A DNA stretch of 64,000 bases. It comes from Pseudalkalibacillus decolorationis. GTDB taxonomy: Bacteria; Bacillota; Bacilli; Bacillales; Fictibacillaceae. Each line of letters opens with the position of its first letter. Within the stretch, counting starts at the first letter, position 1. Shown here piece by piece: positions 35,474-45,339 of the stretch. The translations under genes and the position numbers were made by a program. Under the pieces are notes generated by a model. It saw nothing but the letters and a program-made list of their open reading frames with translations. It searched no databases and was not told the DNA's origin. The stretch is from positions 34,858 to 98,857 of the forward strand of contig NZ_JANHJQ010000016.1 of the NCBI RefSeq assembly GCF_024609785.1. The letters run 5' to 3'.

Positions 35474-36913
35474 ATGGGAAATGTTATTCAGATAAGTGCA
35501 ATTGTTATTTACTTATTACTTATGGTTGTTCTTGGGATTTATTATTCTAAACGGGAAGTTAAAACAAGCGAAGATTTTTTAGTTGCTGGCAGACGCTTAC
35601 CTAAATTTGTTCTTATGGGTACTCTACTTGCTACTTGGGTTGGTTCGGGAACAGTGGTTGGAAGTGCGAGTTTTATATATCAATACGGTCCTCTAGCTAG
35701 TTTGCTAATTGGTATAAATGTACCGTTGGGAATAATAGTTTTATATTTTATTGCAGATAAAGCTAGAAATTTAAAAAAATACACAGTTCCTGAAATGCTT
35801 GAAATACGGTATGGAAGTCTTGTGCGTTTAATAGCCGCAATTTTTATTATATTAGCTTATGTAGGCATTGTTTCGTATCAATTCATCGGTGGTGGCTATG
35901 TTCTTAATATTACAACAGGGTTGCCCGTTGAAATCGGTACAATTATAACAGTTATTTTAGTTATTTTTTTATCAACTTCCGGCGGATTATTTTCAGTAGC
36001 TTATACAGACTTTGTTAGCTCACTTTTAATTGTCTTTGGCTTTTTACTAGGCTTACCTTTCCTTTTATTTACTGTAGGAGGATTCAATAGTTTTACATTA
36101 AATTTACCCGACCATGCCCAAACATGGACAGGAGGTTTAACAGTCCCCCAAATGCTAGGTTACTTTTTACCAACGCTTTTATTAATATTAGGTGATCAAA
36201 ATATGTATCAGAGATTTTCTGCAGCAAAAGATGCTGAAACGGCAAAAAAATCAACTATAGGATTTTTCTTTGGTGATATTGCTATTAAGGTATTAACTGT
36301 TATCTTTGCAACTTCAGCAATCATTCTTTTCCCAAACATCAATCCTGACACAGCTATTCTCCAAGTTGCTGTTAACGGAGTTCCTATATCAATAGGGGCA
36401 ATTATATTATCGGCAACCGTTGCTTTTGTTATCACTACCGGTAATTCATATTTATTATCAGCTGCAGGAAATATTGTTTATGACATCTATGCACGATATG
36501 GACGTAAGGAGATTCCAGAAAAGAAACTATTGGGCTTTAACCGGATAACGGTTGTTATCCTAGGGGTTTTTGCTTATGTTCTCGGTAGCTTTTTCCCAAG
36601 TGTATTAGCAATTCAAATGTATTCCTATTCGATGTATGGTGCTGCAATCACACCATCTATTTTGGCAAGTTTCCTTTGGAAACGTGCAACTGGTGCTGGA
36701 GCATTGTCATCTATTATTATCGGGGGAACAGCTACAATGTTTTGGGAACTAGTTTTAAATAAACCATTGGGTTGGAACAGTGTTCTTTTTTCTTTGCCAT
36801 TGTCAATAATAGCTCTAATAATTGTAAGTTTGGTTACTAAAGATAAGAGAATTAATTTTGGCAATCATACTATTAAACAAAGTAAAAATACAAATAAATC
36901 AATTAATAACTAA
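35474..36913 (+). CDS. Sodium:solute symporter family protein
   Basis: 479 residues with about 13 transmembrane segments. The SSS-family blocks are YYSKREVKTSEDFLVAGRRL near residue 24, GTLLATWVGSGTVVGSASF near 48, VPEMLEIRYG near 109 and LSTSGGLFSVAYTDFVSSLL near 164. It falls in the general solute branch (proline, pantothenate, sugar or amine). GAGGGGG precedes the ATG. It pairs with the second M24 protein as the BCCT does with the first, so it is the likely importer of that enzyme's substrate. Confidence 0.9.
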   Translation: MGNVIQISAIVIYLLLMVVLGIYYSKREVKTSEDFLVAGRRLPKFVLMGTLLATWVGSGTVVGSASFIYQYGPLASLLIGINVPLGIIVLYFIADKARNLKKYTVPEMLEIRYGSLVRLIAAIFIILAYVGIVSYQFIGGGYVLNITTGLPVEIGTIITVILVIFLSTSGGLFSVAYTDFVSSLLIVFGFLLGLPFLLFTVGGFNSFTLNLPDHAQTWTGGLTVPQMLGYFLPTLLLILGDQNMYQRFSAAKDAETAKKSTIGFFFGDIAIKVLTVIFATSAIILFPNINPDTAILQVAVNGVPISIGAIILSATVAFVITTGNSYLLSAAGNIVYDIYARYGRKEIPEKKLLGFNRITVVILGVFAYVLGSFFPSVLAIQMYSYSMYGAAITPSILASFLWKRATGAGALSSIIIGGTATMFWELVLNKPLGWNSVLFSLPLSIIALIIVSLVTKDKRINFGNHTIKQSKNTNKSINN

Positions 36914-37115
36914 GGGGTAGTGCCACATCCCGTAAAGATAGCACCGGCAATTTTTCAGGTTGTTAGATGTCTGTTGGTTCACAGCTTTATGCCGATAATA
37001 CCTGTATCAATTTGTCGTTACAAGAGTGAAATGTCTATATTAATGACAGCAAAGTGATCATTGGTTGACCGATTGCTTTAGATAAGGTTTCACCATACTT
37101 TGGGTGGTAACGTGG

Positions 37116-37258
37116 CGCGGCAAAAACCATCTCCGCAGCATATAGCCGAGTTTCGCGGCAAAATCTTATTTATCGCGGCAAACACCTCAGTTCCGCGGCA
37201 AAATCCACTTTATCGCACCAAGTTACCTCGGTTCCACGGCAAACCATCTTTTCACGGC
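37116..37258. repeat. Array of about eight degenerate 20-bp repeats
   Basis: The core TCGCGGCAAA recurs, with decay, at 37116, 37134, 37154, 37174, 37194, 37214, 37235 and 37254, a period close to 20 bp. The central four units are best preserved. The spacers are A/T-rich and vary. It lies in the 677-nt region between the symporter and the sigma-54 activator, where I see no gene. Confidence 0.7.
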
Positions 37259-37590
37259 TACATTCTTTGGTGAAGAACCGGAAAAAACTGATTTTATACC
37301 GTTTTAGGGAGGTTTTACACGTGTTTTGTAATCGTTCCATAAAATAGGGTCCAATAAACTTAGGGAATGACTTCAAAACAGAGAATTCAGGCATCTGCAA
37401 CACAACATTTTGACGTTATTAAACCTTAATATTACAAAAACTACGTTAGACGTATGGATCCGGATACTTTTGAGTCAGTCCCTTTTTCATGATTCAAAAG
37501 TTTCGAATCATAGCGAAAAAGCAGGATATCCGATGAGATTAATCGAAATATGAACTAAACATTTCGAAAAACAATCTGAGGTGAATGCAT

Positions 37591-39252
37591 TTGTTATCGA
37601 TTGAATCCTCTATTGAATTGATTCCTTTTCCTGCTTTTATTACAAAAATGGACGGTACGATTTCACTTGTAAACCACTCATTTAAAGAAGCGATAAATTC
37701 CGTTAATTACTTTTCTATCCACCATTTATTTGACGATATCGACATTCAAGGTGATGGGGCATTTATGCTTGCAAGAAGAAACCAGAGACACTTTTTGTTT
37801 CTCAGGAATACGATTGATGGGAATATCCATTATATCGGGAGGGAAGGGAAACATTTTCAAGAGCTTCAACAACAAGTTTCTGAATTGAAGAAACTTAACC
37901 GGGAACTAGATTCGATCATTGATAGTTCATATGACGGGATTTATATAACAGATAATAAAGGTATTACTTTGAAGACGAATGCGGCGATTGAACGAATAAC
38001 AGGTATACCGAAAGAATACTATATCGGGAAAAATGTAGACCGATTGATGGAAAGAGGAATTTTGAAGGATTCTGTTACACCTAAAGTACTGAAACAGAAG
38101 CGTCCTGTATCCGTTGTTCAGGAGAATTACCGGGGAAAAGAAACATTGATAACAGGGAACCCTGTATTGAATGAAAATGGTGATATTGAAAAGGTGATCA
38201 CAAACATCCGTGATCTATCAGATTTAAATCGCTTACTTACAGAGCTGAGCGAAGCAAAAAAACGAAATAACGAATATGAAAAAGAATTGAAGAAGCTAAA
38301 AGGATATACTGATCAAGAATTAATCATCGAAAGCCAACCATTGAAAGAGATCTATGAAATGGCTGAGCGAATAGCGGATTTCGATGCGACTGTTCTCATT
38401 TTAGGTGAAACAGGTGTTGGTAAGGATGTTCTTGCAAGGTTCATCTATAGGAATAGTAAGAGGTCAGAAAAAGGTGAATTTGTAAAAGTTAATTGTGGTG
38501 CGATTCCTCCTGACCTATTAGAATCTGAATTATTTGGGTACGAAGCAGGGGCGTTCACAGGTGCTAATAAAAAAGGGAAGCCGGGTTTGTTTGAAGTGGC
38601 TGATAAAGGGATCCTATTTCTCGATGAAATAGGGGAACTTCCGAAGAATCTTCAGGTCAAGTTGTTGCAAGTGATTCAGGATGGTCATACCCAGCGTGTC
38701 GGAGCGACCAAAGCTAAAAAGGTGAATGTCAGGATCATAGCAGCGACTAACCGGGATTTACAAGGGATGATCCAAGATGGTGAATTTAGAGAAGATCTTT
38801 TTTACCGGCTGAATGTCATTCCAATAACCATCCCACCACTTCGGGAAAGAAGAGATGATATATTGCCTCTTCTACAGTTTTTCCTAGAATTAACGAATAG
38901 GAAGTATGGATTAGATAAAGAGATGGATGAGCGATTAAAGAGTTTCCTTTATGAGTTAGACTGGTCTGGAAACGTAAGGGAAATGTCCAATCTAATTGAA
39001 CGGCTCGTACTGACAACATCCTCCAAGGGAATCTCAATTGACCATTTACCTGAAGAAATCGGTAAAAAGAATCAAAAGATCCGTATTTCAGAAATCATAC
39101 CGTTGAAAGAGGCAGCTGAAATTGCGGAAAAGAAATTATTAGAACTAGCCTCTAAGCGTTACGAGACAACCTATGAAATTGCAAAAGCACTGCAGACTAG
39201 CCAGCCGACCATTGTTCGGAAGTTAAAAAAATACAACATGGAAATAAAATAA
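37591..39252 (+). CDS. Sigma-54-dependent PAS-domain transcriptional activator (RocR-like)
   Basis: 553 residues. Two sensory regions (a short N-terminal domain and a PAS domain, about 110-215) precede an AAA+ domain with Walker A GETGVGKD near residue 271, the sigma-54 contact loop GAFTGA near 319, Walker B GILFLDEIGEL and the arginine-finger region FREDLFYRL. A C-terminal helix-turn-helix reads TTYEIAKALQTSQPTIVRKL. All catalytic motifs are intact. GAGGTG lies 7 nt before the TTG at 37591; an ATG two codons earlier is too close. It lacks a receiver domain. Its target is probably a nearby amino-acid gene, but no clear -24/-12 promoter was found. Confidence 0.9.
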   Translation: MLSIESSIELIPFPAFITKMDGTISLVNHSFKEAINSVNYFSIHHLFDDIDIQGDGAFMLARRNQRHFLFLRNTIDGNIHYIGREGKHFQELQQQVSELKKLNRELDSIIDSSYDGIYITDNKGITLKTNAAIERITGIPKEYYIGKNVDRLMERGILKDSVTPKVLKQKRPVSVVQENYRGKETLITGNPVLNENGDIEKVITNIRDLSDLNRLLTELSEAKKRNNEYEKELKKLKGYTDQELIIESQPLKEIYEMAERIADFDATVLILGETGVGKDVLARFIYRNSKRSEKGEFVKVNCGAIPPDLLESELFGYEAGAFTGANKKGKPGLFEVADKGILFLDEIGELPKNLQVKLLQVIQDGHTQRVGATKAKKVNVRIIAATNRDLQGMIQDGEFREDLFYRLNVIPITIPPLRERRDDILPLLQFFLELTNRKYGLDKEMDERLKSFLYELDWSGNVREMSNLIERLVLTTSSKGISIDHLPEEIGKKNQKIRISEIIPLKEAAEIAEKKLLELASKRYETTYEIAKALQTSQPTIVRKLKKYNMEIK

Positions 39253-39431
39253 AAGTAGCGATTGCATCTTGGTCTGACATATCGACAATCCTTAGAAAAT
39301 AGTCAATTAGGTAGAGGCGATTAATCCAATTCCATTTCAATTATTCTTACCGTTTGCTTTTATGATTACAAATCTGGATCATTAAATGCTGCAAGTTTGC
39401 CCAAAAGCAAATGAATACAAAATAAGAAAAG

Positions 39432-39471
39432 GCACTCTATTAGCTGTTACAGACGATAGAGTGCTTTTTTT
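39432..39471 (+). terminator. Terminator after the sigma-54 activator
   Basis: GCACTCTAT / ATAGAGTGC is followed by TTTTTTT, and a repeat copy starts 2 nt later. Confidence 0.88.
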
Positions 39472-39472
39472 G

Positions 39473-39565
39473 CACGTTAAGAAAGTATAAAAATACTTTC
39501 TATAGTATAAGCGCAACTAAGGCGATCGCCAGCGCTAAGGCTTGGCGCTAGCCAAGTTTTCTTTA
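39473..39565 (-). repeat. Dispersed three-hairpin repeat, copy 8
   Basis: A full copy directly after the terminator. It reads GCCAGCGCT where most copies read GCCTGCGCT, as copy 6 does. Confidence 0.92.
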
Positions 39566-39751
39566 ATTATGAAACTTCCTTCCTTTTGTGTGTTAATCAT
39601 AAAAAAGCAATGAAAATATTGTGGTGTGAGCACGTTGTCTAGAGGTGATCATAATCGTTATAATTTTCTTAACAAATAAGATAGTAATATAAATTCCATG
39701 TTTCCATCTACAGGATTACAGGAAAAGTGACAAATATAGGGGGTGGTAATC

Positions 39752-40669
39752 TTGGAAGCCATAAGCAAACGGTTCTTCTTGTATCTTTCCAACAACAAGC
39801 TATTAGATGGCTTGGCAAAGCGTTGGGGAACAAAATTTGGGGCTGACAAGATTGTTGGGGGAGAAACATTCTCTCATGCAATTCCACTGATTAAGAAATT
39901 GAACCATGATGGATTACTAGTTACAGTTGATCATTTGGGTGAATTCGTCAATTCCGTTGATGAAGCAAGAGAACGGGCTCAAGAGTGTCTCCAGAGCATT
40001 CGCGCTATTGCTTTTCATCAATTAAATTCTCAAGTGTCTGTGAAACTGACATCATTAGGCTTGGACATCAGTCAAGAACTGGTTATGGAAAACATGGAGC
40101 TGATTTTGTCAGAGGCAAAGGAACATGGAGTTACGGTGACCATTGACATGGAAGATTCTTCTAGATGCCATGCTACCCTTGAGATTTATAAAGCATTAAA
40201 GCAGAAGTACGAGAACTTGGGAACTGTGATTCAATCCTATCTCTATCGATCTGATAAGGATGTAGATGATCTTGATAGTTATGAACCCTATTTAAGACTC
40301 GTAAAAGGGGCTTATAAGGAATCTACTAAAGTGGCTTTTCCTGATAAGCGGATGGTTGATGAGAATTTAAAACGTCTCATCAAGAAAAATCTCTTGAACG
40401 GTCATTATACAGCTGTAGCTAGTCATGATGATGCTATGGTCGAGTACACAATAAATCTCGTAAAAGAGCACGGAATTCCAAGAGATCGCTTCGAATTTCA
40501 AATGCTCTATGGGATGAGAAACCAAATGCAAACCGATCTTGTGAAAGAAGGATATACGGTTCGCGTTTATCTCCCGTATGGAGAGGATTGGTATGGCTAT
40601 TTCATGAGACGATTAGCTGAAAGACCTGCGAATATTGCATTTGCTATCAAAGGAATTTTCAGTAAGTAA
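39752..40669 (+). CDS. putB: Proline dehydrogenase
   Basis: A 305-residue flavin enzyme of the short Gram-positive PutB/FadM type. It oxidises proline to pyrroline-5-carboxylate. The TIM-barrel features are VSVKLTSLGLDI, TVTIDMEDSSR, LRLVKGAYKE, ASHDDAMVEY and the substrate-binding FMRRLAERPANI at the C-terminus. AGGGGGTG lies 8 nt before the TTG at 39752. The next gene encodes the partner dehydrogenase and the one after that a PucR-type activator, matching the putBC-putR arrangement known in Bacillus. Confidence 0.93.
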   Translation: MEAISKRFFLYLSNNKLLDGLAKRWGTKFGADKIVGGETFSHAIPLIKKLNHDGLLVTVDHLGEFVNSVDEARERAQECLQSIRAIAFHQLNSQVSVKLTSLGLDISQELVMENMELILSEAKEHGVTVTIDMEDSSRCHATLEIYKALKQKYENLGTVIQSYLYRSDKDVDDLDSYEPYLRLVKGAYKESTKVAFPDKRMVDENLKRLIKKNLLNGHYTAVASHDDAMVEYTINLVKEHGIPRDRFEFQMLYGMRNQMQTDLVKEGYTVRVYLPYGEDWYGYFMRRLAERPANIAFAIKGIFSK

Positions 40670-40681
40670 AACCTAAAGGAA

Positions 40682-40823
40682 GTTCAAAAAGTATCCAAAT
40701 GATAAACGGCGAATTTCTGCGTTACTCGGTTTTTCCGGTCCTCACGTATTAACACCATACGCTTCGGTCCTCAAAACTGTCGTGTCTTGAACTTCTTGTT
40801 TCTGATTCGTCTACTTTTTGAAC
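40682..40823. repeat. 142-bp MITE-like element between putB and putC
   Basis: Perfect 12-bp terminal inverted repeats, GTTCAAAAAGTA and TACTTTTTGAAC, enclose a non-coding interior. Read on the minus strand it aligns with the first part of the 329-bp element at 6959. A short duplication, TTTGAACACACACTA, follows its right end (40818-40832 and 40833-40847). Confidence 0.7.
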
Positions 40824-40869
40824 ACACACTAATTTGAACACACACTAAAAGATAAAGGGGAATTTCATT

Positions 40870-42417
40870 ATGGTAACACCTTATAAACATGAACCATTTA
40901 CTGATTTTACAGTTGAGGAGAATAAGAAAGCTTTTGAAGATGCATTACAAACAGTTAAAGCAGAATTAGGACAACAACACGATTTGCTTGTAAACGGTGA
41001 ACGCATTCATACCGAGGAACAAATTGTTTCCACAAACCCTGCTAATACAAAGCAAGTGGTAGGTTCTGTCTCAAAAGCGAATCAAGAAATTGCGGATCAA
41101 GCTGTACAAGCTGCTGCAGAAGCTTTTAAAAGCTGGAGAAAATGGGATGAAAGAGCACGTGCTGAATTACTTTTCCGTGCTGCTAGCATTATTAGACGAC
41201 GCAAGCATGAGTTTTCCGCATATTTAGTTTATGAAGTAGGTAAACCGTGGAAGGAAGCGGATGCCGATACAGCAGAAGCGATTGATTTCTTAGAATATTA
41301 TGGTCGTCAAATGATTGAGTTGAAAGCCGGTAAGCCAGTGGAAAGCCGTCCAGGTGAACAAAACCGCTACATTTATACTCCAACAGGTGTGGCAGTTGTT
41401 ATTCCTCCTTGGAACTTAGCGTTTGCTATTATGGCGGGTACGGCTGTTGCACCGATTGTAACGGGGAGTACAGTAGTTATGAAGCCTGCAAGTAACAGTC
41501 CAGTGGTCGCAGCGAAATTCGTGGAAGTGCTAGAAGAAGCGGGTCTTCCAAAGGGTGTATTGAATTTTGTACCTGGAAGCGGTGGAGAAGTAGGCGACTA
41601 TCTAGTCGATCATCCAAAAACGTCCCTTATTTCCTTTACAGGCTCTCGCGATGTAGGTACACGGATCATCAAGCGTGCGGCTGAAGTTCAGGAAGGTCAG
41701 AATCATTTGAAACAAGTGATTGCTGAGATGGGCGGTAAGGATACGGTTGTCGTTGATAACAACTCCAATTTAGAGACGGCTGCTGAAGCGATCGTTGTGT
41801 CTGCTTTCGGCTTTTCTGGACAAAAGTGTTCGTCAGGTTCACGTGCTGTCGTCCATGAAGATGTCTATGACGAGCTGCTTGAAATGGTTAAAAAACGTAC
41901 AGAAGAATTGACTGTTGGTAATGCTTCTGAGGAAAATGTGTATATGGGACCGGTCGTTGACCAAGGTGCTTATGACAAAGTGATGAGTTATATCGAAATC
42001 GGTAAAGAAGAAGGTCGCTTAGTTACTGGCGGAAAAGGCGATGATTCTAAAGGTTATTTCATTGAACCTACTATTTTTGCTGATCTCGATCCTCATTCTC
42101 GCATGCAGCAAGAAGAAATATTCGGGCCAGTCGTTTGTTTCACAAAAGCAAAAAGTTTCGATGAAGCAATTGAGATTGCCAACAATACAGAATATGGATT
42201 AACAGGAGCGGTCATTTCAGATAACCGTGATCACCTTGAAAAAGCAAAATATGATTTCCATGTCGGCAACCTATACTTCAACCGTAACTGCACAGGTGCG
42301 ATTGTCGGTTATCAGCCTTTTGGCGGATTCAAAATGTCAGGTACCGATTCTAAAGCAGGCGGTCCAGATTACTTGGCGCTTCATATGCAAGCGAAGACGA
42401 TTTCGGAAACATTTTAA
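40870..42417 (+). CDS. putC: L-glutamate gamma-semialdehyde (pyrroline-5-carboxylate) dehydrogenase
   Basis: 515 residues of the RocA/PutC type. The catalytic Cys320 lies in [11 protein letters not shown] and the base Glu286 in [27 protein letters not shown] and [11 protein letters not shown] form the cofactor site. It oxidises glutamate semialdehyde to glutamate with NAD+, the second step of proline catabolism. The ATG follows AAAGGGGAA. It is downstream of putB, separated by the MITE-like element, and is closed by a terminator. Confidence 0.94.
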   Translation: MVTPYKHEPFTDFTVEENKKAFEDALQTVKAELGQQHDLLVNGERIHTEEQIVSTNPANTKQVVGSVSKANQEIADQAVQAAAEAFKSWRKWDERARAELLFRAASIIRRRKHEFSAYLVYEVGKPWKEADADTAEAIDFLEYYGRQMIELKAGKPVESRPGEQNRYIYTPTGVAVVIPPWNLAFAIMAGTAVAPIVTGSTVVMKPASNSPVVAAKFVEVLEEAGLPKGVLNFVPGSGGEVGDYLVDHPKTSLISFTGSRDVGTRIIKRAAEVQEGQNHLKQVIAEMGGKDTVVVDNNSNLETAAEAIVVSAFGFSGQKCSSGSRAVVHEDVYDELLEMVKKRTEELTVGNASEENVYMGPVVDQGAYDKVMSYIEIGKEEGRLVTGGKGDDSKGYFIEPTIFADLDPHSRMQQEEIFGPVVCFTKAKSFDEAIEIANNTEYGLTGAVISDNRDHLEKAKYDFHVGNLYFNRNCTGAIVGYQPFGGFKMSGTDSKAGGPDYLALHMQAKTISETF

Positions 42418-42439
42418 TGCTTTGCGTTTAGATTCTTAC

Positions 42440-42476
42440 AGAAAAGCTCTCCAACTTGGGGAGCTTTTCTTTTTCT
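42440..42476 (+). terminator. Terminator of putC
   Basis: AGAAAAGCTC / GAGCTTTTCT with an inner CC/GG extension is followed by TTTTC. Confidence 0.85.
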
Positions 42477-42533
42477 TTCCACGATAACTCGCTATAATAA
42501 GGTAATAACCTACTCGGAAAGGTAAGGATTCCT

Positions 42534-43814
42534 ATGGAAGTGAAAGAATTGATCCTCCAAGCAGAGGATATTCATAAAGCAACGGAGCTGATTAGTTCAA
42601 AGTTATCGAAACCTGTGATTATTGAAAATAAAAATTTTGAATTGATTTCTTACAGCTCCTCATTCGATAAATTCGATCAAACCCAGCAGAAGACGATACT
42701 TTCAAAGAAATGTCCAATCTTCATTATTGATCGATTGAAAAAAGAAGGAATTGTTCAGCGCCTTGAGAAACATTCCGATCCAATTCGAGTCCACCCTATT
42801 GAAGAATTAGGTTTTCATCAGCGTGTTGTGATTGCTGCCAAGCACCTCGGGCATACGATGGGATATATTTGGATCCAGGAATCCGATCAACTTTTAGACA
42901 GTGTGGAGCTTGGATTCCTTGAGGAGATCACCCCACACCTTGGTAACTTGATCCATGATGTTTTTACAAAGCTCAATGCCAAAAAGGGTAGAAAAGAAGA
43001 GGTATTGTGGCAGCTGCTTCATCATGAATATGGAAGTGAAAGTCAGTTACTGAATAATGCATCTTTAGCCAAACTTACATTGCCTGAACGGTTTTCTGTT
43101 GTTGTTTTTTCTGTATCAGCACCGCGGTATAAATTTATGCTTGATGACCTTGAGAAGATTGTCCACAATGCTTATAGCCATACACAAATGTATAGTTTGA
43201 AAACAGAATTCCAAGTTATCTTAGTTCTCTACGGTGCAGCACGAAAGAAGTTTTCTTCACTGGAATTGGCTAGGAGTTTGATTGAAGAGGTTAAGCAGGA
43301 AATCGGAGAAGAAGAGTTTTATCAATTTTTAATCGGGGTAGGAAAAGAATATAACTCCTTGTATCATATGAGAAAAAGCTTTCTAGAAGCACTTGAGGTC
43401 ATTGAAACGGCAAACTTTATTAGTCCTCGTCCTGAATCAATGCCTCGCGAATTTGCTTATCTTGGAATTTATCGTTACTTAGCGACTCTCTATGAAAAGA
43501 ACAGTTCAGAAGACTATTACAGTGATGATTTATTATCATTGATTCAGAATGATGCTGAAAAACAGACGGATCTGCTTCGAACGCTTGAAGTTTATTTAGC
43601 GAATAACGGGAAGGGGAAACAGACCGCCAATGAATTGTTTATCCATCCTAACACACTAAATTACCGAATCAAAAAAATACAAGAGCTCACTAATATCGAT
43701 TTCAATGATTTTAATATGAAATCATATTTATATACTGAATTGTTATTATTGAACAACGTTGCGGCTTACTATCAACGGTATAAAGGAGCCGTGAAAAAAG
43801 GAATCCCATCATGA
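42534..43814 (+). CDS. putR: PucR family activator of proline catabolism
   Basis: A 426-residue regulator with an N-terminal sensing region, a central CdaR/GGDEF-like segment, and a C-terminal PucR helix-turn-helix: LEVYLANNGKGKQTANELF, then HPNTLNYRIKKIQELT. In B. subtilis the equivalent PutR, located next to putBC, activates it in response to proline, and the gene order here is the same. The ATG follows GGAAAGGTAAGG. It ends in its own terminator. Confidence 0.88.
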   Translation: MEVKELILQAEDIHKATELISSKLSKPVIIENKNFELISYSSSFDKFDQTQQKTILSKKCPIFIIDRLKKEGIVQRLEKHSDPIRVHPIEELGFHQRVVIAAKHLGHTMGYIWIQESDQLLDSVELGFLEEITPHLGNLIHDVFTKLNAKKGRKEEVLWQLLHHEYGSESQLLNNASLAKLTLPERFSVVVFSVSAPRYKFMLDDLEKIVHNAYSHTQMYSLKTEFQVILVLYGAARKKFSSLELARSLIEEVKQEIGEEEFYQFLIGVGKEYNSLYHMRKSFLEALEVIETANFISPRPESMPREFAYLGIYRYLATLYEKNSSEDYYSDDLLSLIQNDAEKQTDLLRTLEVYLANNGKGKQTANELFIHPNTLNYRIKKIQELTNIDFNDFNMKSYLYTELLLLNNVAAYYQRYKGAVKKGIPS

Positions 43815-43829
43815 GCATAGCTTTTTGAG

Positions 43830-43865
43830 AAGTCTTGTAGAAAACGGTCTCTACAAGACTTTTTA
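43830..43865 (+). terminator. Terminator of putR
   Basis: AAGTCTTGTAGA / TCTACAAGACTT is followed by TTT. Confidence 0.85.
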
Positions 43866-43911
43866 ACAAATATATTTTTAGTATATGAAACGAATATTTG
43901 AAATTTTTTTA

Positions 43912-44005
43912 CACGTTAAGAAAGTATAAAAAATACTTTCTATAGTATAAGCGCAACTAAGGCGATCGCCTGCGCTAAGGCTTGGCGCTAGCCAAGTTTT
44001 CTTTA
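43912..44005 (-). repeat. Dispersed three-hairpin repeat, copy 9
   Basis: A full copy with one extra A in the first hairpin loop. It lies about 46 nt after the putR terminator, with a seven-T run directly before the CACG end. Confidence 0.92.
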
Positions 44006-44036
44006 TAAGGCTTAGTCCCCTCTCCACCCCTCTCCA

Positions 44037-44990
44037 TTACGGGTATATGGATCTGCCTTTACTTTGTAGGTGGATTTCCGGATCCGTTTTGATTTCTTTT
44101 TGTAACCGAGATGAGGTATTGGGAACTTCTTTTTTTGGTTCGTAATTAAGTACATCAGAAGAGTAAAGAGTAATGACCATACTTCCTTCATATCGTTTAG
44201 CTCGAATCAATATTGGTTGGTTATATTTATTTTTGAATCGAAAGTCAGGTCCGTACCAGCTTACCGTAGCATCACGCCCTGATGGAACATAAGGTACTTG
44301 CTTACTGTGGGAATAGCGCTCTATAATTTGTAATCCCGCACGATCGACAGCATTAAATAATGTTGATGAAACCTGACAAATTCCACCACCAATTCCTTCA
44401 GACAATTCCCCTCTAACGATAATGGGAGCACGCATGTATCCCTTGTCCCGGGTCCGCTTTCCTACAACTTGGTTAAATGAGAACGTTTCATTAGGAAAAA
44501 CAACGTGATTGTCAATTGCTTCTGCGGAAAGTGAGATATTGTGAGAACGACTTTTGTTGTTAGAATTAAAGTAAGTCACGTATTGACCAATCCGTTGTAC
44601 CCGGATGTGAGCAAGTAGTTCACTGTCAACTTTCGGATAGATGTCCAACTCCGGCACTTCTATTTTTGAGGGACCATTACTATAGAAATAATTGTAGAAC
44701 TGCTCCTTAAACGCCTGCCGATAAAGGCTGTAACCTACCTGTCCTGGGACGATTCTTCCCTGATCGTCGATTGTGGCATTTATGGGAGCCCGGTATACTT
44801 GCTTTTCAAGCTTGTCGGTGAATTGATTGTATTTTTTACGATCAATCATTGGAGTATTGGGAATGGGCACGTTAAAGTTTTCACGGTTAACAATGGCAAT
44901 CGTCTGCCCTTGTTGGGTGACCGTTAAGCTGTCAGGAAGCTCGACAGGTTGAGCCAATAACAAAAGACCAGCAATCAATAGTTGTCTCAT
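44037..44990 (-). CDS. VanW family exported protein
   Basis: 317 residues with an N-terminal hydrophobic signal (LLIAGLLLLAQPVELP) and a VanW domain in the second half. The conserved block is NETFSFNQVVGKRTRDKGY, then GIGGGICQVSSTLFNAVDRA near residue 202. It resembles YoaR-type Bacillus proteins and is probably cell-wall associated. VanW was first found in vancomycin resistance clusters, but most chromosomal homologues have no resistance role, and no van genes are present here. GGGAGGT precedes the ATG by 10 nt. Confidence 0.87.
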   Translation of the reverse strand: MRQLLIAGLLLLAQPVELPDSLTVTQQGQTIAIVNRENFNVPIPNTPMIDRKKYNQFTDKLEKQVYRAPINATIDDQGRIVPGQVGYSLYRQAFKEQFYNYFYSNGPSKIEVPELDIYPKVDSELLAHIRVQRIGQYVTYFNSNNKSRSHNISLSAEAIDNHVVFPNETFSFNQVVGKRTRDKGYMRAPIIVRGELSEGIGGGICQVSSTLFNAVDRAGLQIIERYSHSKQVPYVPSGRDATVSWYGPDFRFKNKYNQPILIRAKRYEGSMVITLYSSDVLNYEPKKEVPNTSSRLQKEIKTDPEIHLQSKGRSIYP

Positions 44991-45339
44991 AAGTCGGTAT
45001 ACCTCCCACCATTAGTATGAACAGGTGTTTATCCTTTAATGTAAATCAAGCGTAATAATTGTAGTCAGTATTAAACTATTGTTCGATTTTTTATCTTATA
45101 ATCGGTACTAGCATAGTCATGATTACGATTTCTTTTTTTTGTTTATTATTGTGCATAAGTTAGTATGAAGGAAATCTTACATAATCTAGTTGTTTTTCGG
45201 AAATCTAATATGGGGAATCATGTCAAAGTTTTAAGAGAAATGGTTGAGGAAGCAGAACAAAAACAATTCGGTTTTGAAATGAAATTAAAGCTTACTAGGT
45301 ATTAAACCTAGTAACAAACTGGGTAAGGAGAGTGAGGAA
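44991..45339. other. Intergenic region with a short coding-like tail
   Basis: A 31-codon frame at 45210-45305 (NHVKVLREMVEEAEQKQFGF, ending LKLTRY) looks like the C-terminus of a lost gene or a tiny protein. It has no ribosome binding site. Nothing else is supported. Confidence 0.3.

Noticed and set aside
37116-37258. CRISPR array
   Set aside because: The repeated unit is only about 10 bp and degenerate, the period is 20 bp, and no cas genes are present.
39374-39388. Sigma-54 promoter (TGG...TGC with correct spacing) before the put genes
   Set aside because: The match to TGGCACG-N4-TTGC is partial, and a strong terminator and a repeat separate it from putB.
44037-44990. Vancomycin resistance gene
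   Set aside because: VanW-domain proteins are common in Bacillus chromosomes, and no vanHAX or vanRS genes are present.
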